A DNA stretch of 64,000 nucleotides from Alcaligenaceae bacterium (GTDB taxonomy: Bacteria > Pseudomonadota > Gammaproteobacteria > Burkholderiales > Burkholderiaceae_B), in contig JACCET010000006.1 in NCBI GenBank assembly GCA_013416405.1, positions 1 to 64,000 on the forward strand, given 5' to 3'. This document shows, piece after piece, positions 1 to 7,274 of the stretch (positions are counted from its first letter, which is position 1; every line of letters begins with the position of its first letter). Position numbers and translations under genes: made by a program. The notes beneath the pieces were generated by a model. It saw nothing but the letters and a program-made list of their open reading frames with translations. It did not search any database and was not told where the DNA came from.

Positions 1-1
1 G

Positions 2-106
2 CTGGAACGTTTGCCGTTGGCCGAAACGATTGATGACATTGAGGCATTGTTGCCGTGGAATATTCATGACCAGGATTTAGCCATGAATCTGGCGGCATCG
101 AAATAA
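2..106 (+). CDS. IS66-family transposase, C-terminal fragment (partial at window edge)
   Basis: The frame is open from the first bases and stops at 104-106. The 34 visible residues (LERLPLAETIDDIEALLPWN and onwards) match the IS66 transposase C-terminal pattern, a 'vLerLP...iddLLPWN' tail. The stop codon is followed about 20 bases later by an IS66-like terminal repeat, which supports the call. The catalytic DDE part lies outside the window. This rests on recognition of a short tail, so moderate confidence. Confidence 0.6.
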   Translation: MERLPLAETIDDIEALLPWNIHDQDLAMNLAASK

Positions 107-107
107 T

Positions 108-127
108 GGGGGAGATGGACCGCTTAC
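108..127. mobile_element. Right terminal inverted repeat of the IS66-like element
   Basis: Read on the minus strand this stretch begins GTAAGCGGTCC, the form typical of IS66-family ends, which begin GTAAGCG. It lies directly after the transposase stop, as expected for the right end. The adjacent 8 bases (128-135) would be one copy of the target duplication; the other copy is outside the window. Confidence 0.5.
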
Positions 128-309
128 ACTTTTCCCTTTGCTGTTCGCAACTGCGGTTCTAAAGACTGAATCACGCGCTGTGCATTTTCCTCCTGCCGCA
201 AATAGAGATAAGCAACAGTCTCGATCAGAACGCTTCTCTTCCTCGCATTAATTGACCATTCAGCAAAGTTGCATTCACTTGTAATGACAGGTTTCAACGA
301 AAAAGGCAT
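124..309 (-). pseudogene. Short ORF whose 3' end is cut by the IS66 end
   Basis: A 61-codon frame starts at 309 and reads into the insertion-sequence end, where the TAA at 126-124 is formed by the terminal repeat itself. The last native codons are therefore lost and the original protein was probably longer. The sequence has a helical stretch (IETVAYLYLRQEENAQRVIQ) but no family I recognise. It could also be a chance frame in AT-rich DNA. Confidence 0.3.
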
Positions 310-371
310 TTCAGTAATTAATTTTTATAAAAAGTGACAAAACATATTGTATCGATAGAAGCTCAGTAAAG

Positions 372-872
372 GTGCGAATCTATGCTTTTGACTGCAAGGC
401 TCCGGCGATTCATCGGCTATGGCAGACCACCGCATTGATCTGGCATCGGTTCGTCAACATGCGGGTGAATTTCCCCATTTCAGATGGAGACCACAACACA
501 AAATGGTATGCGCTCTACAAGCTAGCTGACTCCGATCCTTCAGTGATCGAGAGTCATAAGCACTACTTGTTATTTAGAGATATTGTGGCTATGTCGATAC
601 TGCTAGTCCCGATGGTTCCCCTAGCAACGCACTTTTCCGGCATAGATGTCATGTCTCTCAAGCTTTCGGTAATGAAACGCCTATTGCAAGCGTTCCAAAC
701 CCTGATACCGACATGCGAACGGAATCTTGCAATACTAAGTTTTCCGGGATTTCCGGAGACCTCATTTAAGGAAATAGATATGAACGCAAATCTTACGACT
801 CTCGAAAACGCCCCAAGTAAAACAGGCCAGAAATCTGGCGGTGGTCGGGGAAACAACCCTTCTAAAAAGTAA
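372..872 (+). CDS. Hypothetical protein, possible membrane protein, possibly degenerate
   Basis: A 166-codon frame with a GTG start. Residues 1-60 are soluble in character with several Trp/Tyr (KWYALYKLADSDPS). Residues about 70-90 are a hydrophobic stretch (FRDIVAMSILLVPMVPLATH) that could be one membrane segment. The C-terminus is low-complexity and basic (GQKSGGGRGNNPSKK). The quality of the sequence falls after the hydrophobic segment, so an old frameshift is possible. It converges on the next gene with a 12-base gap. GC is well below the core genome, as expected of island cargo. No function can be assigned. Confidence 0.4.
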   Translation: MRIYAFDCKAPAIHRLWQTTALIWHRFVNMRVNFPISDGDHNTKWYALYKLADSDPSVIESHKHYLLFRDIVAMSILLVPMVPLATHFSGIDVMSLKLSVMKRLLQAFQTLIPTCERNLAILSFPGFPETSFKEIDMNANLTTLENAPSKTGQKSGGGRGNNPSKK

Positions 873-884
873 CACCGCCCGAAT

Positions 885-2084
885 TCAAACAGACGCTTGC
901 GACGACCCGCCATGTTCGGCCTGATAGTCGCAAGCATATTTGCGCCAAGCGGGATATCTTTCGCGCCCCCATGTAGCGAAGTCCGAATAACCATGCGGCA
1001 ATTGAGGCCAAGGCGCAATGACAGCCCTCTCAGATTCGGTAAGGCAATCGTTGATTCTCATCGTCATCGACTGATGTACATATCCGATAAAGTTCACAGC
1101 CAGCGCCATGTAATACCGATGCCAAAATGGTTTATAAGCCTTATCGCCAAATAGTGCTGCAACCAAGGTTTCAAGCCATTCTCTGTCGGGCTGATGGCTC
1201 CCGCTACTCCACCGCTTTAAGGTGACCATCTCCATTTTGATAGTAGTCAGTTTTGGGTGGTCGTAGAATGCGGAGATAGTGCGCACCCCGGATTTCGCCT
1301 TGGTCCAGTCAAACAATAAAGCTGTGGGATTTTTGAACGGTTTGTCCAATGTCGGCCATACACTCATCAACGCATTGGTGTCGTTGGCCAGACAGTCGGT
1401 TTCATAAGAATGGTCCATTATTACCAGATGGGCTAAATGGACTTCAACGGCCACGAGCGCCCTCAAGAACACATAGCGCGTCTGTGTGGCAGCATTCTTC
1501 ATAGCAACCATGACATCCGGCCAGATAAATCGCTTCAATAATTCATTATTCACGATTGCTTCGTAGGCTTGCGGGTATGCCTCTTGCATCAAGTGCTGAT
1601 GTGCCAATGCCGATGCGGTTTCAACATCTATTAGGAAAGACTGATCCAGCGAAGACGCCAACCGGCCGGTGTTGTGATTTAACCCCCAAAAAAATGCTCC
1701 ATACTCCCCTATTTGGTGCTCTATGCTGATCATGGCACGCTCATTTTTGGTGTGTGTGGCTAAAGCGAGCTCGGCCTCAATTCCCTCACTGAAGATTGCC
1801 CGCACATCGTCCGGGAAACCAAACGCTTCAACCATTTCTTGGAGCAGCGCCGCCACAACGTCGGGCGCAGGTTTCTTCCTTCCCTTTGAAACGGCATCAA
1901 AGCGTTTAAATAAAGACTCATGACCCGCAGCCTTGAAAATGCCACTCAGGGAAAAACCACCCAATCTTATAAAAACATGGGGCGAAAACAAGAAAAATCC
2001 AGAGAAACAAAATGGCGCGGGCTTTCCGGAAAATGGTCTCAGAAAGCGCGGCCCCAAAGTAACTTTAGTGGGAAGACTGCTCAT
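885..2084 (-). CDS. Uncharacterised 399-residue protein (island cargo)
   Basis: A long open frame that I do not recognise. The first ~55 residues (rich in Phe, Pro, Gly) look unlike the rest, and no ribosome binding site is visible ahead of the ATG at 2084, so the true start may be further in. From about residue 60 the protein is a mixed alpha-helical, Trp- and His-containing soluble protein (EHQIGEYGAFFWGLNHNTGR; ATQTRYVFLRALVAVEVHLA) with no clear signal peptide or nucleotide-binding motif. It lies between the unknown plus-strand ORF and the toxin-antitoxin genes. Island location suggests an accessory role; nothing more can be said. Confidence 0.55.
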   Translation of the reverse strand: MSSLPTKVTLGPRFLRPFSGKPAPFCFSGFFLFSPHVFIRLGGFSLSGIFKAAGHESLFKRFDAVSKGRKKPAPDVVAALLQEMVEAFGFPDDVRAIFSEGIEAELALATHTKNERAMISIEHQIGEYGAFFWGLNHNTGRLASSLDQSFLIDVETASALAHQHLMQEAYPQAYEAIVNNELLKRFIWPDVMVAMKNAATQTRYVFLRALVAVEVHLAHLVIMDHSYETDCLANDTNALMSVWPTLDKPFKNPTALLFDWTKAKSGVRTISAFYDHPKLTTIKMEMVTLKRWSSGSHQPDREWLETLVAALFGDKAYKPFWHRYYMALAVNFIGYVHQSMTMRINDCLTESERAVIAPWPQLPHGYSDFATWGRERYPAWRKYACDYQAEHGGSSQASV

Positions 2085-2188
2085 AAAGGCGCGAAATCAT
2101 TGATGTAATGGAGGGTGCTGACGTATGGCAAACCTGTTCCGTGTCCTTTCCCTATGGTCGGGTTGCATGACCGTTTCAAGAAAGGAGT

Positions 2189-2473
2189 TCATGCCAAAGC
2201 ATCGATGACCGCTTCGGGATTGTGCTCAATCACATTGAGCAGCACCAGCGCCGGGCCACGCGGTGTTCTGTCGCCTCGTTCCCAATGCCGCAGTGTGGCC
2301 GTTGAAAACCCGAATCGCGCCGCAAACTGCTCTTGCGTCATGCCCACTTTGGCGCGCACGGCCTTCACGTCCACGGACCTGGGCCGATGCACCTTGACAC
2401 CGATCTCTTTACCACGCGCGTGCTCAATGGCTTCCTGCAGTCCCTGCTTGATGCTGTCGAATGCGTTGCTCAT
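2189..2473 (-). CDS. XRE-type antitoxin (HigA/NadS-like)
   Basis: A 94-residue protein with a helix-turn-helix in the C-terminal half (VGMTQEQFAARFGFSTATLR followed by HWERGDRTPRGPA). This is the canonical XRE fold of the NadS/HigA antitoxin group, which binds and neutralises a RelE-type toxin and represses its own operon. I chose the ATG at 2473 because it overlaps the toxin stop codon as ATGA and has an AAGGA ribosome binding site inside the toxin gene. The gene order is toxin first, as in higBA. Family assignment is firm; the name is not. Confidence 0.85.
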   Translation of the reverse strand: MSNAFDSIKQGLQEAIEHARGKEIGVKVHRPRSVDVKAVRAKVGMTQEQFAARFGFSTATLRHWERGDRTPRGPALVLLNVIEHNPEAVIDALA

Positions 2474-2829
2474 GATGCATGTCCTTTCCAAATGTGTACC
2501 AATAGATCAACCAAACCTGCCAACTCATTACGCTCAGCCTTACTCAGGTTGACCTTGTCACCTTTGGCGAACAAGGTCAACAGGTAGAGCGGCATGGCAT
2601 CGTCGTGGAAGTAGTAAATAACACGTACGCCACCGCTCTTGCCCTGCCCGCCTCGGCCCCAGCGAAGCTTGCGTACGCCGCCGGTTCCTTCCATCAGGTC
2701 GCCCGCTTTGGGGTGCTCAGCCAGATAGCTGATTAAATCGGAACGCTCATTCTGGCTGAGAAGCTTGTCGGCCAAGCGAATAAATGAAGGCAACTCCGCA
2801 ATGCCGTTTAAAGTTTGATTGTAATCCAT
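2470..2829 (-). CDS. RelE/HigB-type toxin of a type II toxin-antitoxin pair
   Basis: A 119-residue protein with the RelE-like toxin core: LPSFIRLADKLLSQNE, then GTGGVRKLRWGRGGQGKSGG, then VRVIYYFHDD and LFAKGDKVNLSKAE. It matches the RelE family with the 'R-x-G-x-G-x-SGG-R-v-iy-y' signature. Members cleave mRNA, usually at the ribosome. It is the first gene of the pair and overlaps its antitoxin by 4 bases (ATGA), so the two are translationally coupled. The pair probably stabilises the island, which is inference from family behaviour. Confidence 0.85.
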   Translation of the reverse strand: MDYNQTLNGIAELPSFIRLADKLLSQNERSDLISYLAEHPKAGDLMEGTGGVRKLRWGRGGQGKSGGVRVIYYFHDDAMPLYLLTLFAKGDKVNLSKAERNELAGLVDLLVHIWKGHAS

Positions 2830-2877
2830 TGGATGAGTTCCGTGCAGAGTAATGATTCCACAGCATCACCATACAGA

Positions 2878-3381
2878 CTAGGAGTCTGGCGATAAAATTT
2901 CCTCGTCCAGATCGTTGGACAGGCGCTTGAGCGCCTTGGCCTGCCGCGTGCGTTCGGCTGCCTGCCAGCGAGTCACAGCGCTGCGCAGCACACGGCGCTG
3001 GTTACCGACCTTTTGATGCAGTTCCACCGCGCCGGAGTCGATCAGCTTGGCCATGTAGGGCCGGCTGACGTTGACGAGTTGCGCCGCCTGCTCGGTGGTG
3101 AGAACCGGATCGTCGTTGTGAGCCACTGCCTTGTGATCTGTGGTTCGCAGTTGCACGGTTGCGCGACCCAGCATTTCGATCAATTCGTGCGTAATCGCCT
3201 CATCGGCTTCCTTGCTGAGCGTGACATGGCGCCGGACAATCGACACGACGGGTTCCACGTCGAACGATAATTCGAACATCGGCAAAGCGCGAGCAGACTC
3301 GGCGCGCACTCCAGCCGCCCGGCGAGGGGCCGGCGCAGTACGCCGCTTGTCCGGAGAAGGGAACGTTTGCTTAGTAGTCAT
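2878..3381 (-). CDS. Excisionase-type helix-turn-helix DNA-binding protein
   Basis: A 167-residue protein. Residues ~1-30 are a basic, Ala/Arg/Pro-rich tail. Residues ~85-145 form a MerR/excisionase-type winged helix (VLTTEQAAQLVNVSRPYMAK followed by LIDSGAVELHQKVGNQRRVL). In other islands proteins of this type sit ahead of a PIN-domain toxin and act as its antitoxin, but here the next gene is the RelE toxin, 48 bases away. It may be an autoregulator, an orphan antitoxin or a replacement partner. No Shine-Dalgarno sequence is visible ahead of the ATG. Confidence 0.7.
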   Translation of the reverse strand: MTTKQTFPSPDKRRTAPAPRRAAGVRAESARALPMFELSFDVEPVVSIVRRHVTLSKEADEAITHELIEMLGRATVQLRTTDHKAVAHNDDPVLTTEQAAQLVNVSRPYMAKLIDSGAVELHQKVGNQRRVLRSAVTRWQAAERTRQAKALKRLSNDLDEEILSPDS

Positions 3382-3388
3382 AGTTGAT

Positions 3389-3426
3389 ATGATAACACTA
3401 ACTCGAAATTATCGAAATAGTCGAAA
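3389..3426 (-). promoter_or_regulatory. Promoter with three phased TCGAAA repeats
   Basis: TCGAAA occurs at 3403, 3412 and 3421, exactly 9 bases apart. On the minus strand a TATCAT -10 candidate lies at 3394-3389, 7 bases before the ATG at 3381. The repeats cover the -35 region, as an autorepressor site would. The rest of the gap 3382-3682 holds no gene I can support. Confidence 0.4.
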
Positions 3427-3682
3427 CCCAATAAAATCCTCCAGCAGTTCCAACTCTCGGGCAGCGACTGTGGTCGCTGCCTTCAAGAGACAGCCGCGTT
3501 TCCAACGATCCATTCCTATCGAGTTAATTTGCTCACTATCCTTAATACTGGAAGACTCTGCCCTCCTTGCGCAAATCAGCGCCTTCGGCGTCATGATGCC
3601 ATAATCAGCATCACGCATAGCTCTGGCTTATTCCGACAAGCCAACACAGTTTATATATTCCTCCTACGCATAAAAGGCCACT

Positions 3683-4789
3683 GTGCCCGTTAACCAAAAG
3701 ATACGGCCAACCATGAAATCCCCAAAAGAATCTCAGCACGATGTCACCGAAACCGCGATCAGAAAAACAGCCGACCTCGGGGCCAAAATCGCATTGAGTT
3801 TCATCCCTGGCGCATCTACCGCCTATGAGTTAGCAAAGCTGGGCGTGACCCAAGCACAGGCCTATGTAGAACAAAAGCAGAATCAGCGTATAGTGGATTT
3901 TCACGCCATGCTTATCAAGCAGGACGAGCATTGGAATCAGGACATGGCCGATGCCTACATTGAGGCTGCCGATTACCACTTGCTGTTGAGCGCATGCGTC
4001 CAAGATCTGGAGGATGAAAAAACAGAACTCTATGCTGCCCTTGCAAAGAATGCGGCTCTGCGCCGTATCACACCGCAAGACATTCGTTTTTTTACCTTGT
4101 CGCTACGTGAACTATCGCTAAATGACGTCAAGGAAATGCAAGTCGCCTACATTGCAAGCAAGTATCCATTGATCCCTCCATCTGGCGCTGGCAACTATAA
4201 GAAAGACCTGTCGCTTGAGCGAGCGTCAGACCATCAGGTCTATGGGCGCAAATTGATGGAGCAGCGCGGATTCGTCAAAGACGAAGTTCTTAGCGGCTAT
4301 GGCGAACAGTTCATTGCAGCCTGCCATCTTCCGAATCAGCTCACACCCGGCGCAATCGGCATGAAAGAGTGGAAAAATGCAAACTCCCCCTTGCTCCTCC
4401 TATGTTATGAAATCGGGGATACCTACATCACGGCATTCAGCGATAGGCTTTCCCAAAACCTAAGAACACAAGGTTATGCAACAACGGGGTTGGCCGCGAT
4501 CACCCGAGAGAAGGCTATTCCTTTTATTCGGTACAGTCTGCTGATTTTCAAAGACAAGCCTGAATCCATCGTTGAGCATATTCGCTTCATCGAAAAAACG
4601 CTGAAAAAAGGCTCCATCGCCTTACAGTTATCGAAGAACTTTCCGGCGGTGCTTGAACCTGTGCGTCATCTTTTCGCACATGTGCTTCCCGTCGACGACC
4701 CCGATCCGCGACACGCAGCAGATATCGTTGCGCAGCTAATAGCAACGGATGAAACAACCGGCGAACCGGCCGCTGAGCAGACGACTTAG
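3683..4789 (+). CDS. Uncharacterised 368-residue protein (island cargo)
   Basis: A long frame at lower GC than the core genome, not recognised. Residues ~20-55 contain a Gly/Ala-rich, weakly hydrophobic helix (LGAKIALSFIPGASTAYELA) followed by a charged helical region (EQKQNQRIVDFHAMLIKQDE). The middle and C-terminus are soluble, ending in an acidic tail. A second possible start is the ATG about 10 codons in (MKSPKESQHD). There is no signal peptide. It stands alone between the regulator/toxin cluster and the AlpA gene, in a position often used for accessory or defence cargo. No function is claimed. Confidence 0.6.
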   Translation: MPVNQKIRPTMKSPKESQHDVTETAIRKTADLGAKIALSFIPGASTAYELAKLGVTQAQAYVEQKQNQRIVDFHAMLIKQDEHWNQDMADAYIEAADYHLLLSACVQDLEDEKTELYAALAKNAALRRITPQDIRFFTLSLRELSLNDVKEMQVAYIASKYPLIPPSGAGNYKKDLSLERASDHQVYGRKLMEQRGFVKDEVLSGYGEQFIAACHLPNQLTPGAIGMKEWKNANSPLLLLCYEIGDTYITAFSDRLSQNLRTQGYATTGLAAITREKAIPFIRYSLLIFKDKPESIVEHIRFIEKTLKKGSIALQLSKNFPAVLEPVRHLFAHVLPVDDPDPRHAADIVAQLIATDETTGEPAAEQTT

Positions 4790-4911
4790 CTGTCTACACC
4801 AGCGAGATACGCCCCGCTACGCTGCCGCAGGTTTCAGCAATAGTCGATGAACGCTACCATTGCTCCGTACAACAGAAAAACGTGCAGCGCCACATATTCG
4901 CGGAGTGCGAC

Positions 4912-5286
4912 ATGGATAATCAACCGTTCCAGAAAAGTAGCCAACGCCATGGCATCGAAGCATCGATGCCGCTGCCCGATTCTGACGCTTACGGTGATCT
5001 GCCTCAGTTTCCAAAGGGCGGCGTATTGCCTTTTCGTCGTACCATCCGCCGCCAGGAACTACGCCAGATCGTCCCTTTGGCCGAAACAACCATCTACGAA
5101 ATGGAGCGCCGAGGCGAGTTCCCGCGCCGCTTCAACCTGACGCCGCGTTGCGTCGTCTGGGACTTGGAAGAGGTGCATGCTTGGATAGAAGCGCGCAAGC
5201 AAGCCTCACGCTTCACCTCAACAAGTCGCTCGACAGGGCCGGATGTCAGGCAACGCAAAACACGTCCCGTCAAAAACTCACCGTAA
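4912..5286 (+). CDS. AlpA-family phage/island transcriptional regulator
   Basis: A 124-residue protein with the AlpA helix-turn-helix core at residues ~45-100: FRRTIRRQELRQIVPLAETT, then IYEMERRGEFPRRFNLTPR and VVWDLEEVHAWIEAR. This fold activates excision or integrase genes in P4-like elements. I took the ATG at 4912 (MDNQPF); an in-frame ATG lies 10 codons upstream. It is close to the integrase gene, fitting a role in island mobility. The N-terminal ~40 residues and the Ser/Thr/Arg-rich tail are longer than in the short AlpA proteins. Confidence 0.8.
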   Translation: MDNQPFQKSSQRHGIEASMPLPDSDAYGDLPQFPKGGVLPFRRTIRRQELRQIVPLAETTIYEMERRGEFPRRFNLTPRCVVWDLEEVHAWIEARKQASRFTSTSRSTGPDVRQRKTRPVKNSP

Positions 5287-5310
5287 TGCCCAATCATCCC
5301 CCTACCCCTC

Positions 5311-5583
5311 TTAATCCCCTAGGGCACGTTGGGTCCCGACCACATCCGGCGCGGCTTCAATCAGTCGGGCCGACGGCGCAGCGCGCCGTACGTCCGCCAA
5401 CGCGCTACGCATTGCGGCACCGGCATCGGTGGCTTCGCGGGTGAACTTCAACGCCAAGCGCCCCGGCTGCCCAATACCCACCAAGGCATCGTTGCAGCCC
5501 GCTTCGCCCAGGCGCTCAAGCAACGCATCCGGGTTGCGATCGTCGTCGGCGAGCTGATATGTCAGGGTAAAGGTGTATTCCAT
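5311..5583 (-). pseudogene. Truncated regulator gene (N-terminal domain only)
   Basis: The 90 residues from the ATG at 5583 (MEYTFTLTYQLADDDRNPDA) look like the N-terminal domain of a group of island DNA-binding proteins in which a helix-turn-helix follows the IEAAPDVVG segment. Here the match ends at that point and the frame stops after a few unrelated residues (TQRALGD), so the DNA-binding half is missing. The junction lies near 5330, just after the AlpA gene. The comparison with full-length relatives is from memory, so moderate confidence. Confidence 0.45.
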
Positions 5584-5667
5584 CGCACTACTCCTTAGCA
5601 TCGTTGTCAGCCTCTTGCTGCTTACGGTACGTGATGCAGTTTAGTGATCTCCAGCATGGGAACGATT

Positions 5668-5695
5668 GGCCAGGCTGCCAGATGACAGCCTGGCC
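5668..5695 (-). terminator. Hairpin terminator of the integrase gene
   Basis: Perfect 10-base arms GGCCAGGCTG / CAGCCTGGCC around an 8-base loop, starting 6 bases after the integrase stop codon. The downstream tract is only weakly T-rich, so termination is likely but not proven. Confidence 0.5.
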
Positions 5696-5701
5696 GCCAT
5701 C

Positions 5702-6958
5702 TTACGCCATCGCGCTCAACGTCGGCACCACCGCGTTCGCCGGCGTCAATGCGGGCACGTAGCTCTCCCCGTCGATCCAAGCATCAACCATGTTGGCCCA
5801 CTCTTGCAACATGTGGCGCCGCTGCTCGGCGTACTCGGCCTTGTTGTAGATCGAGCGCGAAGAACGGCCGTCTTCGTGCGCCAGGCACTTCTCGATCCAA
5901 TCGCGGTTGAAGCCGACTTCGTTCAGCAGCGTCGAGCCGGTACGGCGCAGGTCGTGGACGGTGAACGGCTCCAGCGGCAAACCGGCGGCCTTGGCCCGCT
6001 CCGCCACAATCTGCGTGATCCGGTTCAAGGTCGCCTGGGACATGCAACGGTCAGAATCATAGCGCGAGGGAAGCACAAACTTGGAGCCAGCCGCGCACGT
6101 ATGCAGCGCAACGAAGATATCGAGCGCCTGACGAGACAAATAGACCACATGCGGATTGCGCCCTTTCATCCGTTCCTTGGAGATCGTCCAGACTGCGTTC
6201 TCAAAATCGACTTCGTCCCAGGTGGCTTTGATCAGTTCGCTTTTGCGCACCAGCGTGAGCAGAATCATGCGTAACGCCAGTCGGATGGTCGGATAGGTCG
6301 CCACCGACTCCATCTGTCGGGCCATCAGCCGAATCTCCAGCGGCGACAAGGCGCGATCCTTTGGTACAAAGGTCGCAATTGACGCAGCACTCACGTCGTT
6401 GCCCGGGTTATCCACCTTCTCGCCGTGCAGGATGGCGAAGGTGTAGACCTGTTTCACGATGTCTCGAATGTGGACCCCTGTGGCGGGGGCACCACGATCC
6501 TTCACCTTGTTGCAAAGGGCGCGCAGGTCACCGGCGGTGATTTCATTGAGCTTCCGATTCTGAAAGGCCGGCAGGATGTCCCGAGCAATGATGTGCTTGC
6601 GCATCGCCTTGGTGCTGTCGGCCATGCGGGCACCGGCCAGCCATTTTTCGGTCATGTCACCGAAGGTCTTGGCGGCGGTCAGCCGGCGTTTCTCGCGCTG
6701 CTTCTCCAGCGCCGGGGAGATGCCCTGGGCGACGGCTTTCTTAGCGTCGATCAGCTTTTCACGAGCCAGGGCCAGCGAAATGCCCGCTGGCCCGTAGCGG
6801 CCAATGGTCAGCGTCTCGCGCCGACCGTTGAGACGGTAATCATAGCGGAAGGTGATGGTACCGGTGGGCGATACCGTGACGTACATCCCGTCGCGGTCAG
6901 AAGCCTTATAAATCTTGGCCTTAGGCTTGAGATTGCGTAGTGCGGTGTCAGTAAGCAT
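5702..6958 (-). CDS. P4-type tyrosine integrase of the genomic island
   Basis: A 418-residue site-specific recombinase. Residues ~1-90 form the arm-type DNA-binding domain of P4-like integrases (DUF4102-like). Residues ~95-190 are the SAM-like core-binding domain. The catalytic domain follows with R238 (TLVRKSEL), H335-x-x-R338 (HDLRRTGS), H361 (LAHED) and the tyrosine nucleophile Y371 (IYNKAEY). All catalytic residues are present, so it is probably active. It is read in the same direction as guaA and starts 300 bases past the guaA stop, the usual layout for an island inserted at the guaA 3' end. Confidence 0.95.
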   Translation of the reverse strand: MLTDTALRNLKPKAKIYKASDRDGMYVTVSPTGTITFRYDYRLNGRRETLTIGRYGPAGISLALAREKLIDAKKAVAQGISPALEKQREKRRLTAAKTFGDMTEKWLAGARMADSTKAMRKHIIARDILPAFQNRKLNEITAGDLRALCNKVKDRGAPATGVHIRDIVKQVYTFAILHGEKVDNPGNDVSAASIATFVPKDRALSPLEIRLMARQMESVATYPTIRLALRMILLTLVRKSELIKATWDEVDFENAVWTISKERMKGRNPHVVYLSRQALDIFVALHTCAAGSKFVLPSRYDSDRCMSQATLNRITQIVAERAKAAGLPLEPFTVHDLRRTGSTLLNEVGFNRDWIEKCLAHEDGRSSRSIYNKAEYAEQRRHMLQEWANMVDAWIDGESYVPALTPANAVVPTLSAMA

Positions 6959-7258
6959 CGAAGTTTTCTCCTGTTTATGACGGCTTTTTACCGTCAGGGG
7001 TCAGGAGACCTGCTGATGCCCGGAAAGCCGCATAAAATAAGCTTTCCAGAGGAGCGTTTTACCGTCAAAGACCGATTTGGTCTGAATAGTGAACGGCAGG
7101 GTCTTAATCGGGCCACCGGTTCCTACCGCCACTTCTATCGTCAACTTGTTTTGCTGGTCAGCGATAGCTACCGATAGTCACCGCAACATATTTACTTATA
7201 AATCAATACGTTACGGTGGTTTTTCGATAAGTAGCGATAGTCCCAAAAGGACCTGATT
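6959..7258. other. Island-end region between integrase and guaA (probable arm sites)
   Basis: No credible gene. It contains the inverted repeat TGACGG/CCGTCA (6978-6996), the inverted repeat GGAAAGC/GCTTTCC (7022-7047), a second TTTTACCGTCA copy (7057-7067), and repeated GATAGTC/GCGATAG motifs near 7161-7180 and 7234-7242. Short repeats of this kind between an integrase gene and its attachment site are typical of integrase or excisionase arm sites and of the integrase promoter. Confidence 0.5.
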
Positions 7259-7274
7259 TTATTCCCACTCAATA
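7259..7274 (-). other. Probable attachment site at the 3' end of guaA
   Basis: The end of guaA reads GAGTGGGAATAA on the minus strand. The 3' end of guaA is a documented integration site for islands using this class of integrase, with a short direct repeat including GAGTGGGA. I saw no second copy in 1-7258, so the other end must be beyond the left edge. Confidence 0.55.

Noticed and set aside
3409-3618. 69-codon minus-strand frame upstream of the excisionase-type gene
   Set aside because: No ribosome binding site and no recognisable protein. It also overlaps the TCGAAA repeat/promoter region.
6977-7177. 66-codon plus-strand frame between integrase and guaA
   Set aside because: Its sequence is made largely of the repeat elements of the attachment region and has no ribosome binding site or homology I recognise.
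5702-7258. tRNA gene as the island integration site
   Set aside because: P4-type integrases often use tRNA genes, but no cloverleaf-like sequence is visible here and the guaA 3' end explains the location.
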